From NCBI RefSeq assembly GCF_009467825.1, contig NZ_WIOK01000031.1:1-57441 (forward strand): a stretch of DNA of 57,441 bases, given 5' to 3'. A program made the translations under genes and the position numbers. Positions 26,513 through 35,364 of this stretch are shown here, piece by piece. The notes beneath the pieces were generated by a model. That model made no database searches. It was not told where the DNA came from and saw only the letters and a program-made list of their open reading frames with translations. Positions within the stretch are counted from its first letter, which is position 1; each line of letters begins with the position of its first letter. Origin of the DNA: Cyclobacterium xiamenense (GTDB lineage: Bacteria > Bacteroidota > Bacteroidia > Cytophagales > Cyclobacteriaceae).

Positions 26513-27775
26513 TTAATTCAGCAGGGAAGGATCGCCCAGTTTTCCCATAAAAAGAATGGCACCGCTGTGCTTGTCCTGGATTAAGAAAACAAAGGGCTTG
26601 TCCAGACGAAAGACGTTTGGTTGGCGCGGCGGACCAACAGAGGTAAATTCTATTTCTACCACCGTGGCCGCCGCCGCTTCACTTCCCCGCTCGTCCACCT
26701 CGATCAACGCGTCGTGGATCACCCGGCTGATAAACTTGGGTTCGGTGGGATGCGAAAACAATCGGGTAAAGTTCATCGGACTGCGATCAAATGGTTTCTT
26801 CAGGCCCATGGCTATCAGGTCTTCTTTCATTTCTTCCATTTTATAGCGCATCTTGAACTTGGGTAGCTGTAGGATAAAATTGGCTTCTAAAGCCTGCTCC
26901 CGCCAATTTTCCAGATCCTCGAAGGAAAACCCTTGCAGTTTTTCGTCCAGATCAAATTCATCCGAAGTAATCACGCCCATGTTGTACTGACCAGTACTGT
27001 AGGGGATCTCCAGGTACTTCAACTCCCCGTTGCTAAAGTACCGAAAGGTGGCCGGCTTTTCCATCTGCATCATGTCTACCTGCACTTCCTGCTGGGGGTT
27101 GATATAAAACGGAGCTTTTTCGGTATTGGAAGCATGGAAGCGGTATTTCCAATCGGCCTTGAAATAGATGGCATTGACCAGGTACATGGCCGCAAGGGGA
27201 GAAATTTGATCCAGCATATCCTTGATCAGCCCTTCGGTATTGGTTTCGATCCAGTTGTTGATCACGTTGACCGATTGAGGATTACCCATATCCAAACCGG
27301 CCACTTCTGCGCCAAAGCTATTGCGAACCGTTTCTTCAAACTCCGGATGTACGTCAAAACCCTGCTTGTACCAAATGGCATTGGCAATGGACAGCCGGAC
27401 TTTCGGGTCCAGTTCCAGTAAAAATTTGGTTAGGGATCGGGCCGCCTCGTTGGCCTGTTCCAAGGTCATGCCTTCGTAGCGCAAGACCCGGGCGAACTCC
27501 TCCAGCACCTCTCCCTCGTTGCCGTTCATGGCCATGGAAAGGGCCTGATGGATGCTGTAGGGGCTGTAAAACTGATTCACGTCTTCGGATTGCTGAAGCT
27601 GATGGAACAGGTCCATCGCAAAGCGAGAACTGGACAGGACCATTTCCTGCTCTGCTGCCTGCAGCGCCCGGAGGTTGGGTACTGCGGATTCCTCTTCGCC
27701 ACCACCGGTCCAATCACAAGCGCTCAGCGCGAAAGATGCGCAGAAAACACCGATCAAGTATTGTTTCCTTTTCAT
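26513..27775 (-). CDS. Serpin family protein, lipoprotein (second copy)
   Basis: 420-residue paralogue of the serpin at 24656 with the same sequence blocks (NAIWYKQGF, NNWIETNTEGLIKDML, NAIYFKADW, LDKPFVFLIQ, GKLGDP). Clear lipobox LSAC with C20. Hinge GSEAAAAT is again inhibitory. The exposed loop differs from the first copy (EFTSVGPPRQPN against VETSAPGLPSFS), as expected if the two target different proteases. Bacterial serpins are thought to protect against host, predator or competitor proteases; that role here is inference. The upstream 200 bases are AT-rich. Confidence 0.92.
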   Translation of the reverse strand: MKRKQYLIGVFCASFALSACDWTGGGEEESAVPNLRALQAAEQEMVLSSSRFAMDLFHQLQQSEDVNQFYSPYSIHQALSMAMNGNEGEVLEEFARVLRYEGMTLEQANEAARSLTKFLLELDPKVRLSIANAIWYKQGFDVHPEFEETVRNSFGAEVAGLDMGNPQSVNVINNWIETNTEGLIKDMLDQISPLAAMYLVNAIYFKADWKYRFHASNTEKAPFYINPQQEVQVDMMQMEKPATFRYFSNGELKYLEIPYSTGQYNMGVITSDEFDLDEKLQGFSFEDLENWREQALEANFILQLPKFKMRYKMEEMKEDLIAMGLKKPFDRSPMNFTRLFSHPTEPKFISRVIHDALIEVDERGSEAAAATVVEIEFTSVGPPRQPNVFRLDKPFVFLIQDKHSGAILFMGKLGDPSLLN

Positions 27776-27989
27776 ACAGGTTTGGTTTTTTATCTATCTA
27801 CCGACTTTACGTAAAAAAGGCTTCAAACGCTACATGTCCGGATACATTTTTCTAGCACCTTTTCTGCATCGTCGGGGAATGCCTGCCGGAGCGGCCTTGA
27901 TCCCCTCGCCCAAGAAGCATCCTATTGGGATATGAAAACCAACTAGCTCGTTTGATCGTATTGTCTTTATGCACTAGACCCTGTTTGCC

Positions 27990-28679
27990 ATGACGATACG
28001 CTTCCTTCTGATCTGCTCCCTCGCCTGGTCTCTTCCCCTGCTGGAAGGAAAATCCCAGGAACTACTGGCCGGTATCCATTTCGACGCCGGGATCCCGACA
28101 GGCACGTTTAGAAGCACATCGGACATTCCTTTGGTACCCGCACTCGGGTTACGTGTGCTGCATGGGATTCGCAAGACACCCATTTTTATCGGTGCCGATT
28201 TGGGGTATGGCCGGTATGGCACCGCAGTGACCAAAAGACGGGACCTGTTTCCAGGGGTAAATCAGGGTTTCCGGATCCGGCGAAACAACAATTATGTCAA
28301 CCTTATGGGAGTAGTAAGGGTGATGCCCGATTTGAATTCCCGTTACAGGCCGTTTTTGGAAGGACAGATCGGCGGCATCCATACGTATACCCGCTCGCAC
28401 GTACGGGAAAACCGATTGTCCGAGCCGATCAGCTCCGGAACCGAATTCCACGACTGGGCCCTGATGGGGCAGGTGGGGGTAGGGGTCATGGTTGCGGTGA
28501 ATTCCAGCAAGGATACGTTTCTGGAGCTAAAAGTCAGTCGGGTTGACTCGGAGCCTATGGACTTTCTCACCAAAAAAAGTGCTTCTTACACCGATCAAGG
28601 CGAATTGGTGCTGCTCCCCAAACGGGCTGGCATTGCCCTGCTTCAACCTTCTCTGGGGTTTAGGTTCCTCTTTAACTGA
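27990..28679 (+). CDS. Outer-membrane beta-barrel protein
   Basis: 229 residues with a signal peptide (about 1-24, SLPLLEGKSQ) and an alternating beta-strand pattern ending in LGFRFLFN. Blocks such as FIGADLGYGRYG and YRPFLEGQIGG resemble the small outer-membrane barrels of Bacteroidota. The function is unknown. The short AT-rich upstream region has no other gene. Confidence 0.7.
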   Translation: MTIRFLLICSLAWSLPLLEGKSQELLAGIHFDAGIPTGTFRSTSDIPLVPALGLRVLHGIRKTPIFIGADLGYGRYGTAVTKRRDLFPGVNQGFRIRRNNNYVNLMGVVRVMPDLNSRYRPFLEGQIGGIHTYTRSHVRENRLSEPISSGTEFHDWALMGQVGVGVMVAVNSSKDTFLELKVSRVDSEPMDFLTKKSASYTDQGELVLLPKRAGIALLQPSLGFRFLFN

Positions 28680-28832
28680 ATGTATATCCAGGCGCCTATT
28701 GGCCTTACCGGCTAGTACAGTCTGGAAATTTGATTCGAAGGTATCCCTTCTTTTTCACCACATGGCATTTGCTTTTTTCAGGATTTATTAGAAGATTATA
28801 GAAAATTTTATCGCCGATTACCCATATAACCC

Positions 28833-30071
28833 ATGCAACGAAGACAGTTTTTAAAATTGGGTTCCCTGGGGACCATGGCCGCCTTGTCTGGCCTTCCCTT
28901 GGTATCCCAGGCCCGCTCCGATTATAAAATCAAAAAAATCCGCTACTACGCCGCTCCCGGCTATAACAAACCGCTATTTAATCAGGCTAGAGGTATCGTT
29001 GAAGTAGAAACCGACTCGGGATTGATCGGGATTGGAGAAGGAGGTACCCCGGACATGGTGCGGCAATGCGCCGAGATGCTGATCGGAGAAGATCCCTTCC
29101 GCATCGAACACCTCTGGCAGTACCTGTACCGGGGCATGTTTTATCCACCCGGAAAAGAAAAACTGCACGGGCTGGGTGCCATTGAAATGGCCCTATGGGA
29201 CCTGAAAGGCAAGGCCCTGGATGTTCCTCTCTACGAACTGCTGGGCGGCAAGACCCGGAATTACGTGGAATGCTACGCCACCGGCTTTCGGAAATCCACT
29301 GCCAATACCATGGAAGGCCGGGCGCTGGACTGCCTGGAAGCGGGCCTCAGGTGCTACCGCATCGGTCCTACGGGAGGAAATGGAGACATGCCCTTTGATT
29401 TTTACGAACACAGCAAAAAAACCATTGCTCTCTGTGAACAGCTGGACAAGGCAGTAGGCGGCAGCGGCAACTGGGCAGTGGACCTGCACACCCGGTTTGA
29501 TACCCCGGAAGCCATCAAAATCTGCGATGCCCTGGAAGAATTGGAGCCCTATTTTGTGGAAGATATCATCCGATCGGAGAACCCGGAAGTGTACCGGACC
29601 ATCCGTAACATGACCAAAGTGCCCATTGCAGTAGGCGAACAATTTGGCGACCGCTGGGACAGCAATGTACTGATGGAAAACCACCTGATCGATTATAGCC
29701 GGGTGACCCTTCCCAATACCGGTGGGATTTCGGAGCTAAAAAAAATCATTGCCATAGCCGAAACGCATTACGTGGGTATCATCCCCCACTTTACCGGCCC
29801 GCTTTCTACCGCAGCGCTGGTGCACGTGCTGGGCTCCTCCAGCCCTAGCCGCTGCATGATTGAACTTGCCGGTGGAGAACCGGAAAAACCCGCCTACTTC
29901 AACGAAGATTTTATCGATTTCAGAGAGGGAAAGGTACACCTCAATGACAGACCAGGATTGGGGGTCACTTTTGATCCGGAGAAGGCATACTTCCTATTTG
30001 AGGTAACCAAAAACACGGAATTTACTCATCCCTTCCTGAAAAGTCCGGATGGAGCCATCCATAACTGGTAA
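28833..30071 (+). CDS. Mandelate racemase/muconate lactonizing enzyme family protein, Tat-exported
   Basis: 412-residue enolase-superfamily protein with a twin-arginine-like leader (RRQFLKLG, residues 3-10) and signal peptide to about 29. Metal ligands sit in WAVDLH, YFVEDI and VGEQF. The lysine often found at the end of the second barrel strand is replaced (CYRIGP), and the conserved histidine occurs in IPHFTGP. Family members dehydrate acid sugars, so this is probably a sugar-acid dehydratase acting in the periplasm; the substrate is not known. First of three tandem enolase-superfamily genes. Confidence 0.85.
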   Translation: MQRRQFLKLGSLGTMAALSGLPLVSQARSDYKIKKIRYYAAPGYNKPLFNQARGIVEVETDSGLIGIGEGGTPDMVRQCAEMLIGEDPFRIEHLWQYLYRGMFYPPGKEKLHGLGAIEMALWDLKGKALDVPLYELLGGKTRNYVECYATGFRKSTANTMEGRALDCLEAGLRCYRIGPTGGNGDMPFDFYEHSKKTIALCEQLDKAVGGSGNWAVDLHTRFDTPEAIKICDALEELEPYFVEDIIRSENPEVYRTIRNMTKVPIAVGEQFGDRWDSNVLMENHLIDYSRVTLPNTGGISELKKIIAIAETHYVGIIPHFTGPLSTAALVHVLGSSSPSRCMIELAGGEPEKPAYFNEDFIDFREGKVHLNDRPGLGVTFDPEKAYFLFEVTKNTEFTHPFLKSPDGAIHNW

Positions 30072-30116
30072 TCCCGGTACCTTCCAAAACCCATCCACCC
30101 AAAAAGAACCCCTCGC

Positions 30117-31382
30117 ATGAAATCCCAACCCAAAAAAAACAGCACGAACGGCAGCCGGGCTTTATCCCGCAGGGCAGCCATACAGTCGGTACTGGGACTG
30201 GCAGGAACTAGTCTGATGCTTCCCCTGTCCTCCTATGCCGAACAACCCGCCCCTCAAACCTTGCAAAAAAACGAGGTGCGGATCACCAAATTAGAAACCT
30301 TTCTGGTCAAACCCCGATGGATATTTCTAAAAATTCACACCGACGCCGGTGTCACCGGGCTGGGAGAACCTTTGCTGGAGGGACGGGCACTGACCATTCA
30401 GACCGCCATCAAGGAAATTGAGCCCTACCTGATCGGAAAAGACCCGCGTCGGGTGGTGCATCACTGGCAGGCCATCTACCGGCATGCCTTTTACCGGGGC
30501 GGACCCATTCTTACTTCGGCCCTTAGCGGCATTGACCAGGCCCTTTGGGATATCAAGGGGAAATTGCTGGGAATTCCTGTCTACGAACTATTCGGTGGCC
30601 CCACCCGGGACCGGGTGCGGATATACGGTAGGGCCAGCAATGCCGAAGACATGAAGAAACGCAAGGCCGAAGGCTACACGGTCATCAAAACCGGGGTAGC
30701 CAAAAAACAACCTGCCCGGATGGTGGAAAACCCGGCCTTTATCGACTACGCGGTGGAGAACTTTGCCGCGCTGAGGGAAGCCGGCGGCCCGGAAATGGAC
30801 ATTGGCATTGATTTTCACGGGGCCATTTCTCCACAGACCGCCAAAGTATTGATCAAGGCCCTGGAGCCCTATCAACCCATGTTTATCGAAGAGCCCTGCC
30901 AGGCCCAAAATGTGGACGTTCTGGTAGACATTGCCCGAAGCACACACCTGCCCATCGCCACCGGCGAACGGATCTTTACCAAATGGGGATTTCGGGAATT
31001 GCTGGAAAAGGGTGCAGCGAGCATTTTACAACCGGACCTGTGTCATGCAGGTGGCCTGACCGAAGGTCGGTTGATCGCCGGAATGGCCGAGGCCTACTAC
31101 GCCGCCATCGCTCCTCATAACCCCATGGGCCCCATTTCCCTGGCCTGTGGCCTTCAGCTGGCCGCCAGCATCCCCAACTTTTTGGTGCAGGAACAGGTGT
31201 CTCTGGGAGAAGGTTACCTGAAAAAACCCTTCCGGCTGGAAGCCGACGGCACCGTATTGCTGCCGGAAGGTCCCGGACTGGGCATCGAACTGGACGAAGC
31301 GGCTCTGGCGGATAAAATTGGACACGACTGGACCAACCCCGAAACCTACGATCCCCGGGATGGATCGGTGGTGGATTGGTAA
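30117..31382 (+). CDS. D-galactonate dehydratase-like enolase-superfamily protein, Tat-exported
   Basis: 421 residues with an SRRAAIQS twin-arginine-like leader and a signal peptide to about residue 42. Catalytic and metal motifs: VIKTGV (lysine), DIGIDFHGAIS, MFIEEPC, ATGERIF, LQPDLCHAGG and IAPHNPMGP. This pattern is closest to D-galactonate dehydratases. The 46-base gap from the previous gene and the same strand suggest an operon. Specificity is inference; a periplasmic location is predicted from the leader and is unusual for the canonical cytoplasmic enzyme. Confidence 0.85.
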   Translation: MKSQPKKNSTNGSRALSRRAAIQSVLGLAGTSLMLPLSSYAEQPAPQTLQKNEVRITKLETFLVKPRWIFLKIHTDAGVTGLGEPLLEGRALTIQTAIKEIEPYLIGKDPRRVVHHWQAIYRHAFYRGGPILTSALSGIDQALWDIKGKLLGIPVYELFGGPTRDRVRIYGRASNAEDMKKRKAEGYTVIKTGVAKKQPARMVENPAFIDYAVENFAALREAGGPEMDIGIDFHGAISPQTAKVLIKALEPYQPMFIEEPCQAQNVDVLVDIARSTHLPIATGERIFTKWGFRELLEKGAASILQPDLCHAGGLTEGRLIAGMAEAYYAAIAPHNPMGPISLACGLQLAASIPNFLVQEQVSLGEGYLKKPFRLEADGTVLLPEGPGLGIELDEAALADKIGHDWTNPETYDPRDGSVVDW

Positions 31383-31430
31383 GTACGAAGGACAAAAGGC
31401 GATAACGAACGAAACAAACCCAATCAGATC

Positions 31431-32774
31431 ATGAGACCAAAAAACACAACACGAAGAAACCTACTTAAAGGACTGGGACTGGGGGCTGCTGCCGGACTAT
31501 TAGGCGTGCATCCCCTTGCACATGCACGAAACGAAAACGCAACACCCACCTCGCTCAACGGGCTTCCCCCATTAAAAATCACGAACGTGAGGGCGATCGG
31601 AACGGCTCCCAGCGGATCAAATCTCATCGTGGTCAAAGTAGAGACCTCCGAACCAGGCCTGTATGGATTGGGCTGCGCCACCTTCACCCAACGAGCCTTT
31701 GCTGTAATCACGGCCATCGAAAAATACTTACAGGACTTCTGTGTGGGAAAAGACGTGGACACCATCGAAGACATGTGGCAATCCGCCTTTGTGAGTTCCT
31801 ACTGGCGCAACGGGCCCGTCCTGAACAACGCCATCAGCGGGCTGGACCAGGCACTTTGGGACATCAAGGGCAAGCGGGCCAATATGCCCGTGTACCAGCT
31901 ATTGGGTGGAAAATGCCGCTTTGCGGTTCCTTGCTACACCCATGCCAGCGGCAACACCCCGGAGGCCGCAGCGGATCAGGTATCCGGATACATGGAAGAA
32001 GGCTACCGGTACGTGCGCATACAGCAGGGAGGCTACGGCGGAACCGCCCTTACCGGAGAGCCGGACTTCAAAAAACAAGGCTACGGGAGGGAATCGGATC
32101 AATACATGGACCAGGGGAAATACATTCGGGATGTGCCAAAGCTTTTTGAGACCGTGCGCCGGCAATGTGGAGAAGAGGTGGAATTGCTGCACGATATTCA
32201 CGAGCGACTGGAACCCATGGATGCCATACGGGTGGTCAAAAGTACGGAGCCCTACCATCCGTTTTTTATCGAGGACCCCTTTTCTCCGGAGCAGATGGAA
32301 TGGTTTCAGGCCCTTCGGGAAGCCACCACGGTTCCGTTGGCCATGGGCGAACTCTTTAACAATATCAACGAATTTAAGGAGCCGATTACCAACCGGATGT
32401 TTGATTACATCCGCATCCACATCTCCCAAATCGGAGGCATCAGTCCGGCCATGAAAGTAGCGCGGCTGGGAGAATTTTACGGAATAAAAACCGCCTGGCA
32501 TGGCCCGGGAGATGTATCACCCGTAGGGCACGCCGCCAATGCGCACATTGACCTGGCGGTGTGGAATTTTGGCATTCAGGAAGCGGCGCGTATTTCCGAG
32601 TTGTCCCGGGAAATCTTCCCTGGTTCTCCGATCATGAAAGACGGCTACATGTGGGTAAACGAAGCTCCGGGCCTGGGTGTGGACATCAACGAGGACCTGG
32701 CCAAAAAATACCCCATGCATACCCGCTCCAACTGGACCGTACGGAAATTTGACGGGACGATTATCCGGCCTTAG
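31431..32774 (+). CDS. RspA/mannonate dehydratase-like enolase-superfamily protein, Tat-exported
   Basis: 447 residues with a twin-arginine leader (TRRNLLKGLG, about residues 5-14) and signal to about 33. Metal and active-site motifs: VELLHDIHERL, FFIEDPFSPEQ, LAMGELFNN, IRIHISQIGG and WHGPGDVSPVGHAAN. These are typical of the mannonate-dehydratase/RspA subgroup. It follows the galactonate-dehydratase-like gene by 48 bases. The three tandem enzymes probably form one exported sugar-acid degrading set. No transporter or regulator is adjacent. Confidence 0.88.
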   Translation: MRPKNTTRRNLLKGLGLGAAAGLLGVHPLAHARNENATPTSLNGLPPLKITNVRAIGTAPSGSNLIVVKVETSEPGLYGLGCATFTQRAFAVITAIEKYLQDFCVGKDVDTIEDMWQSAFVSSYWRNGPVLNNAISGLDQALWDIKGKRANMPVYQLLGGKCRFAVPCYTHASGNTPEAAADQVSGYMEEGYRYVRIQQGGYGGTALTGEPDFKKQGYGRESDQYMDQGKYIRDVPKLFETVRRQCGEEVELLHDIHERLEPMDAIRVVKSTEPYHPFFIEDPFSPEQMEWFQALREATTVPLAMGELFNNINEFKEPITNRMFDYIRIHISQIGGISPAMKVARLGEFYGIKTAWHGPGDVSPVGHAANAHIDLAVWNFGIQEAARISELSREIFPGSPIMKDGYMWVNEAPGLGVDINEDLAKKYPMHTRSNWTVRKFDGTIIRP

Positions 32775-33013
32775 ATTGAAAGAGAGATTGGCCTTCGACG
32801 GGCTCAGGCGTCAGGTTGAAGGGAAATTGATGGGAGATTGGCCTTCGACGGGCTCAGGCGTCAGGTTGAAGGGAGATTGATAGAGATTGAAAGGGAGATT
32901 GAGGGGAGATTGGCCATTTTTCAATCTTATTCAATCTCTTTTCTTCAATCTTTGTCAATCTATTTTCTTCAATCTATTCAATCATTCTTTCTTCAGTCTT
33001 AAATCCAATTAGG
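32775..33013. repeat. GATTGA / TCAATC inverted-repeat region upstream of an S23 gene
   Basis: The left half is dense in GGGAGATTGA units, including two tandem copies of a ~50-base unit with CCTTCGACGGGCTCAGGCG (32789-32838 and 32837-32886 approx). The right half is dense in the complementary TTCAATCT units. The RNA could fold into a long imperfect hairpin ending just before the S23 start codon. A second version lies at 33400-33676. Confidence 0.8.
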
Positions 33014-33385
33014 ATGGAAAACAGCAATTGGGTCAACTACAAAATCGATGTCAGGGAGCGGCTTAAACGATTTGCACTTGGGGTATTGGCCTTGTCCGAA
33101 AAATTTCCAAAAACAACCCGGGCAAATGTGATCAATTACCAAGTGACAAAATCCGGAACTTCCATGTATGCCAATTACAGGGCCGCAATGAGAGCCCGGT
33201 CCAAGGCGGAGTTTTTCAGCAAGTTAAGTATTGTCATTGAGGAGACCGATGAAACCGAAATGTGGCTTGACCTGGTGATAGCAGCTGGCATTTTAATCAC
33301 CGAAGAGGTGAAAGATCTTCACAAAGAAAGCCTTGAATTGCTAAAAATTCTCTCGCATATGCGTAAGAGGGTTTCCTCGAGGTGA
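33014..33385 (+). CDS. Four-helix-bundle protein (S23, 23S rRNA-intervening-sequence type)
   Basis: 123-residue all-helical protein of the S23/TIGR02436 family, with RERLKRFALGVLALSEKFP near the start and YRAAMRARSKAEFFSKLSI and VIEETDETEMWLDL in the middle. The family was first found in intervening sequences of 23S rRNA genes and is related in fold to the Avd protein of diversity-generating retroelements; its function is unknown. It sits between two inverted-repeat regions of the same type, the second of which carries a truncated duplicate of this gene. Confidence 0.88.
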   Translation: MENSNWVNYKIDVRERLKRFALGVLALSEKFPKTTRANVINYQVTKSGTSMYANYRAAMRARSKAEFFSKLSIVIEETDETEMWLDLVIAAGILITEEVKDLHKESLELLKILSHMRKRVSSR

Positions 33386-33399
33386 CAGGAATAATATGT

Positions 33400-33676
33400 T
33401 TTGGGAGATTGAGTGGTGATTGGGCTTAGTCGTCAGATTGAGGAGAGATTGATAGGAGATTGGGCTTCGTCAGGAGATTGATAGAGATTGAAAGGGAGAT
33501 TGGCCTTCGACGGGCTCAGGCGTCAGGTTGAAGGGAGATTGAAAGGGAGATTGATGGGAGATTGATGGGAGATTGGCCATTTTTCAATCTTATTCAATCT
33601 CTTTTCTTCAATCTTAATCAATCTATTTTCTTCAATCTATTCAATCATTCTTTCTTCAATCTTAAATCCAATTAGG
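33400..33676. repeat. Second GATTGA / TCAATC inverted-repeat region
   Basis: A rearranged copy of the region at 32775: GGGAGATTGA units with the CCTTCGACGGGCTCAGGCG block (around 33502-33522), then an almost identical TTCAATCT half leading to a second S23 start. Confidence 0.8.
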
Positions 33677-33898
33677 ATGGAAAACAGCAATTGGGTCAAC
33701 TACAAAATCGATATCAGGGAGCGGCTTAAGCGATTTGCACTTGAGGTATTGGCCTTGTCCGAAAAATTTCCAAAAACAACCCACCCATATGACACACCTT
33801 TTCAATTTTTTTTCGACATTTCGAATTGCCGGCTCACTTGCGGAGGGCTTCGGTTCAGTAACGGTATAAATCTATGTCTTCCTCAAACATTCAATTAA
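33677..33898 (+). pseudogene. Truncated duplicate of the S23 four-helix-bundle gene
   Basis: The first ~35 codons match the S23 gene at 33014 almost exactly (residues MENSNWVNYKID, RERLKRFAL and so on), then the match stops abruptly after AAAACAACC (33782) and the frame runs on with unrelated residues into the next gene. It is therefore a recent 5' duplicate cut off by a rearrangement. Confidence 0.85.
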
Positions 33899-34566
33899 AC
33901 CCCGTCAAACTGGGTGTTCAGCTTGAAAACATGCCTCATGGGGTGTACAGAAAACTATTGGTCCCCGACTATATCAATATGATGCAACTGCACGCTGTTC
34001 TCCAAATTGCAATGGGCTGGACGTTCAGTCACTTGTTCCAATTTATGGATACCCGGCAGCGACCGAAACTGATTGCCAGCTTTGGCGCATTTGAATCGTA
34101 CGAGGAACCACTACCCTATGAATACGAAGCTCACAGGCTTCTACTGAAACGAGACTACATGGAACGGATTGGCAGGAAAAACCTGTGGTACTGGTACGAT
34201 TTCGGGGACGACTGGTGGCATAAGATCAGCTTCTTAAAGCCGACAAAGCAGGATCTAATTGAATTCAAGGGGATTCCCATTTGCATGGACGCCTATGGAA
34301 AGTGTCCTCCAGAAGATGTAGGCGGTGCCTGGGGGTACCAGGATTTTTGTGATGCAATCGATAACAAAAAACATCCGGAATACCGCTCCTATCGAGAGTG
34401 GCTGGGACTGGATATGAAAATGCCCTATGAACTGGAAAAGGTGTCCATCACTCCAATAAACGAAACGCTAAGGGCCTATTTTCATTCGAGGGAGTGGAGC
34501 CGGGACACCCAGCAGTCCTTTCAGGAAGGCTGGGTAGAATTCTTCGAGAGCAGAGAAGTAAGTTGA
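33874..34566 (+). CDS. Plasmid pRiA4b ORF-3-like family protein
   Basis: 230 residues of the pRiA4b ORF-3-like family (also annotated IS1096 passenger TnpR-like). Marks: KLLVPDYINMMQLHAVLQIAMGWT at 26-48 in the start region, YWYDFGDDWWHKI around 108-120 and PPEDVGGAWGY near 148-158. The function is unknown. Two more members, one broken, occur inside the cas locus at 44598 and 46668. The start overlaps the pseudogene frame just upstream. Confidence 0.85.
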   Translation: MSSSNIQLNPVKLGVQLENMPHGVYRKLLVPDYINMMQLHAVLQIAMGWTFSHLFQFMDTRQRPKLIASFGAFESYEEPLPYEYEAHRLLLKRDYMERIGRKNLWYWYDFGDDWWHKISFLKPTKQDLIEFKGIPICMDAYGKCPPEDVGGAWGYQDFCDAIDNKKHPEYRSYREWLGLDMKMPYELEKVSITPINETLRAYFHSREWSRDTQQSFQEGWVEFFESREVS

Positions 34567-34842
34567 TTTCTTCCGGCGCAGTTGGTTCATTTCCAGAACA
34601 CAATGCATCGTCTCCATGATCACCCATGCCTCAAGAAAACATTACAACAAAAATTCGGAAAAAATACCCCGATCCCGGTATTTTATTTCTTTTCCATTTT
34701 CCCGATATTGATTTCGATTGAGGACGACCATTTTCCCCAACTACCTATTTCTTATTTCGTTCTTTTAATGGTTTCACTGCTGTGAATCACGGGCCGAAGG
34801 TGTGGGCCTTCCGGTAGCAACGGGCATTCCTATAAACGAGAC

Positions 34843-35136
34843 ATGCGGTTATTAATTACACTTCAAAAAGAGGCGGGATCGCTTCTCCCAATCAATTACC
34901 AATACGAACTTTCCTCCCTGATCTACAAAACCATCGACCGGGCAGACAGCCACTTTAGCGACTTTTTACACCAGCAAGGCTATCTGGCTTTTGGCCGTTC
35001 CTTTCGCCTATTTACGTTTTCGAGAATTTCTTTTGATCGATACCGTGTGGCCAGGGAATCGGGTAGGATAAATCACCATGGACAAATGCCGGATTCGGGC
35101 ATTTGGGGAGTCAGGGATTTGGTTGTGTGGGGGTAA
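34843..35136 (+). pseudogene. Truncated Cas6-like gene (N-terminal remnant)
   Basis: 97 residues resembling the N-terminal RAMP fold of Bacteroidota Cas6: MRLLITLQKE, PINYQYELSSLIYKTI, HSHFSDFLH-like HFSDFLHQQGY, and RSFRLFTFSRI. A stop comes after about 97 residues with divergent sequence near the end, and the C-terminal half with the glycine-rich loop is absent. It is probably the remains of an older cas6 or second CRISPR-Cas locus. A complete cas6 lies 740 bases downstream. Confidence 0.7.
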
Positions 35137-35173
35137 GAGAAAGATAGAAAATGAAAGAAGGAAAAATGAAAAG

Positions 35174-35341
35174 TTATTTGTTGTTTTCCAACTGTAGTCG
35201 AATGGCTTCCTTCATTAACCGCTCACCTTCTTTCTTTGAAACAGGTCTCGCCACGGCTTTTAGTGATTTCCATACCCGCTCCCTTTCTTCATTGGTACTG
35301 GCCTGTGCAAAGGGGTTAAGGTTTTTTGCTTTTTTGTCCAT
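35174..35341 (-). CDS. Small antitoxin-like protein (55 aa)
   Basis: Minus-strand ORF MDKKAKNLNPFAQ... (55 residues, ATG at 35341, TAA at 35174). It is highly charged, with a helical C-terminal region (LMKEAIRLQLENNK). It starts 24 bases after the end of the preceding gene on the same strand. The order toxin then small antitoxin, and its size and charge, fit a type II toxin-antitoxin module. No family was firmly recognised. Confidence 0.55.
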   Translation of the reverse strand: MDKKAKNLNPFAQASTNEERERVWKSLKAVARPVSKKEGERLMKEAIRLQLENNK

Positions 35342-35364
35342 ACCTCAAATATACTGTAATTCTA

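Noticed and set aside
33014-33385. A diversity-generating retroelement near the S23/Avd-like gene
   Set aside because: No reverse transcriptase and no adenine-variable template/variable repeat pair could be found nearby.
34582-34785. 67-codon plus-strand ORF between the pRiA4b ORF-3-like gene and the cas6 remnant
   Set aside because: Hydrophobic, AT-driven composition without recognisable domains or a convincing start; no support for a real gene.
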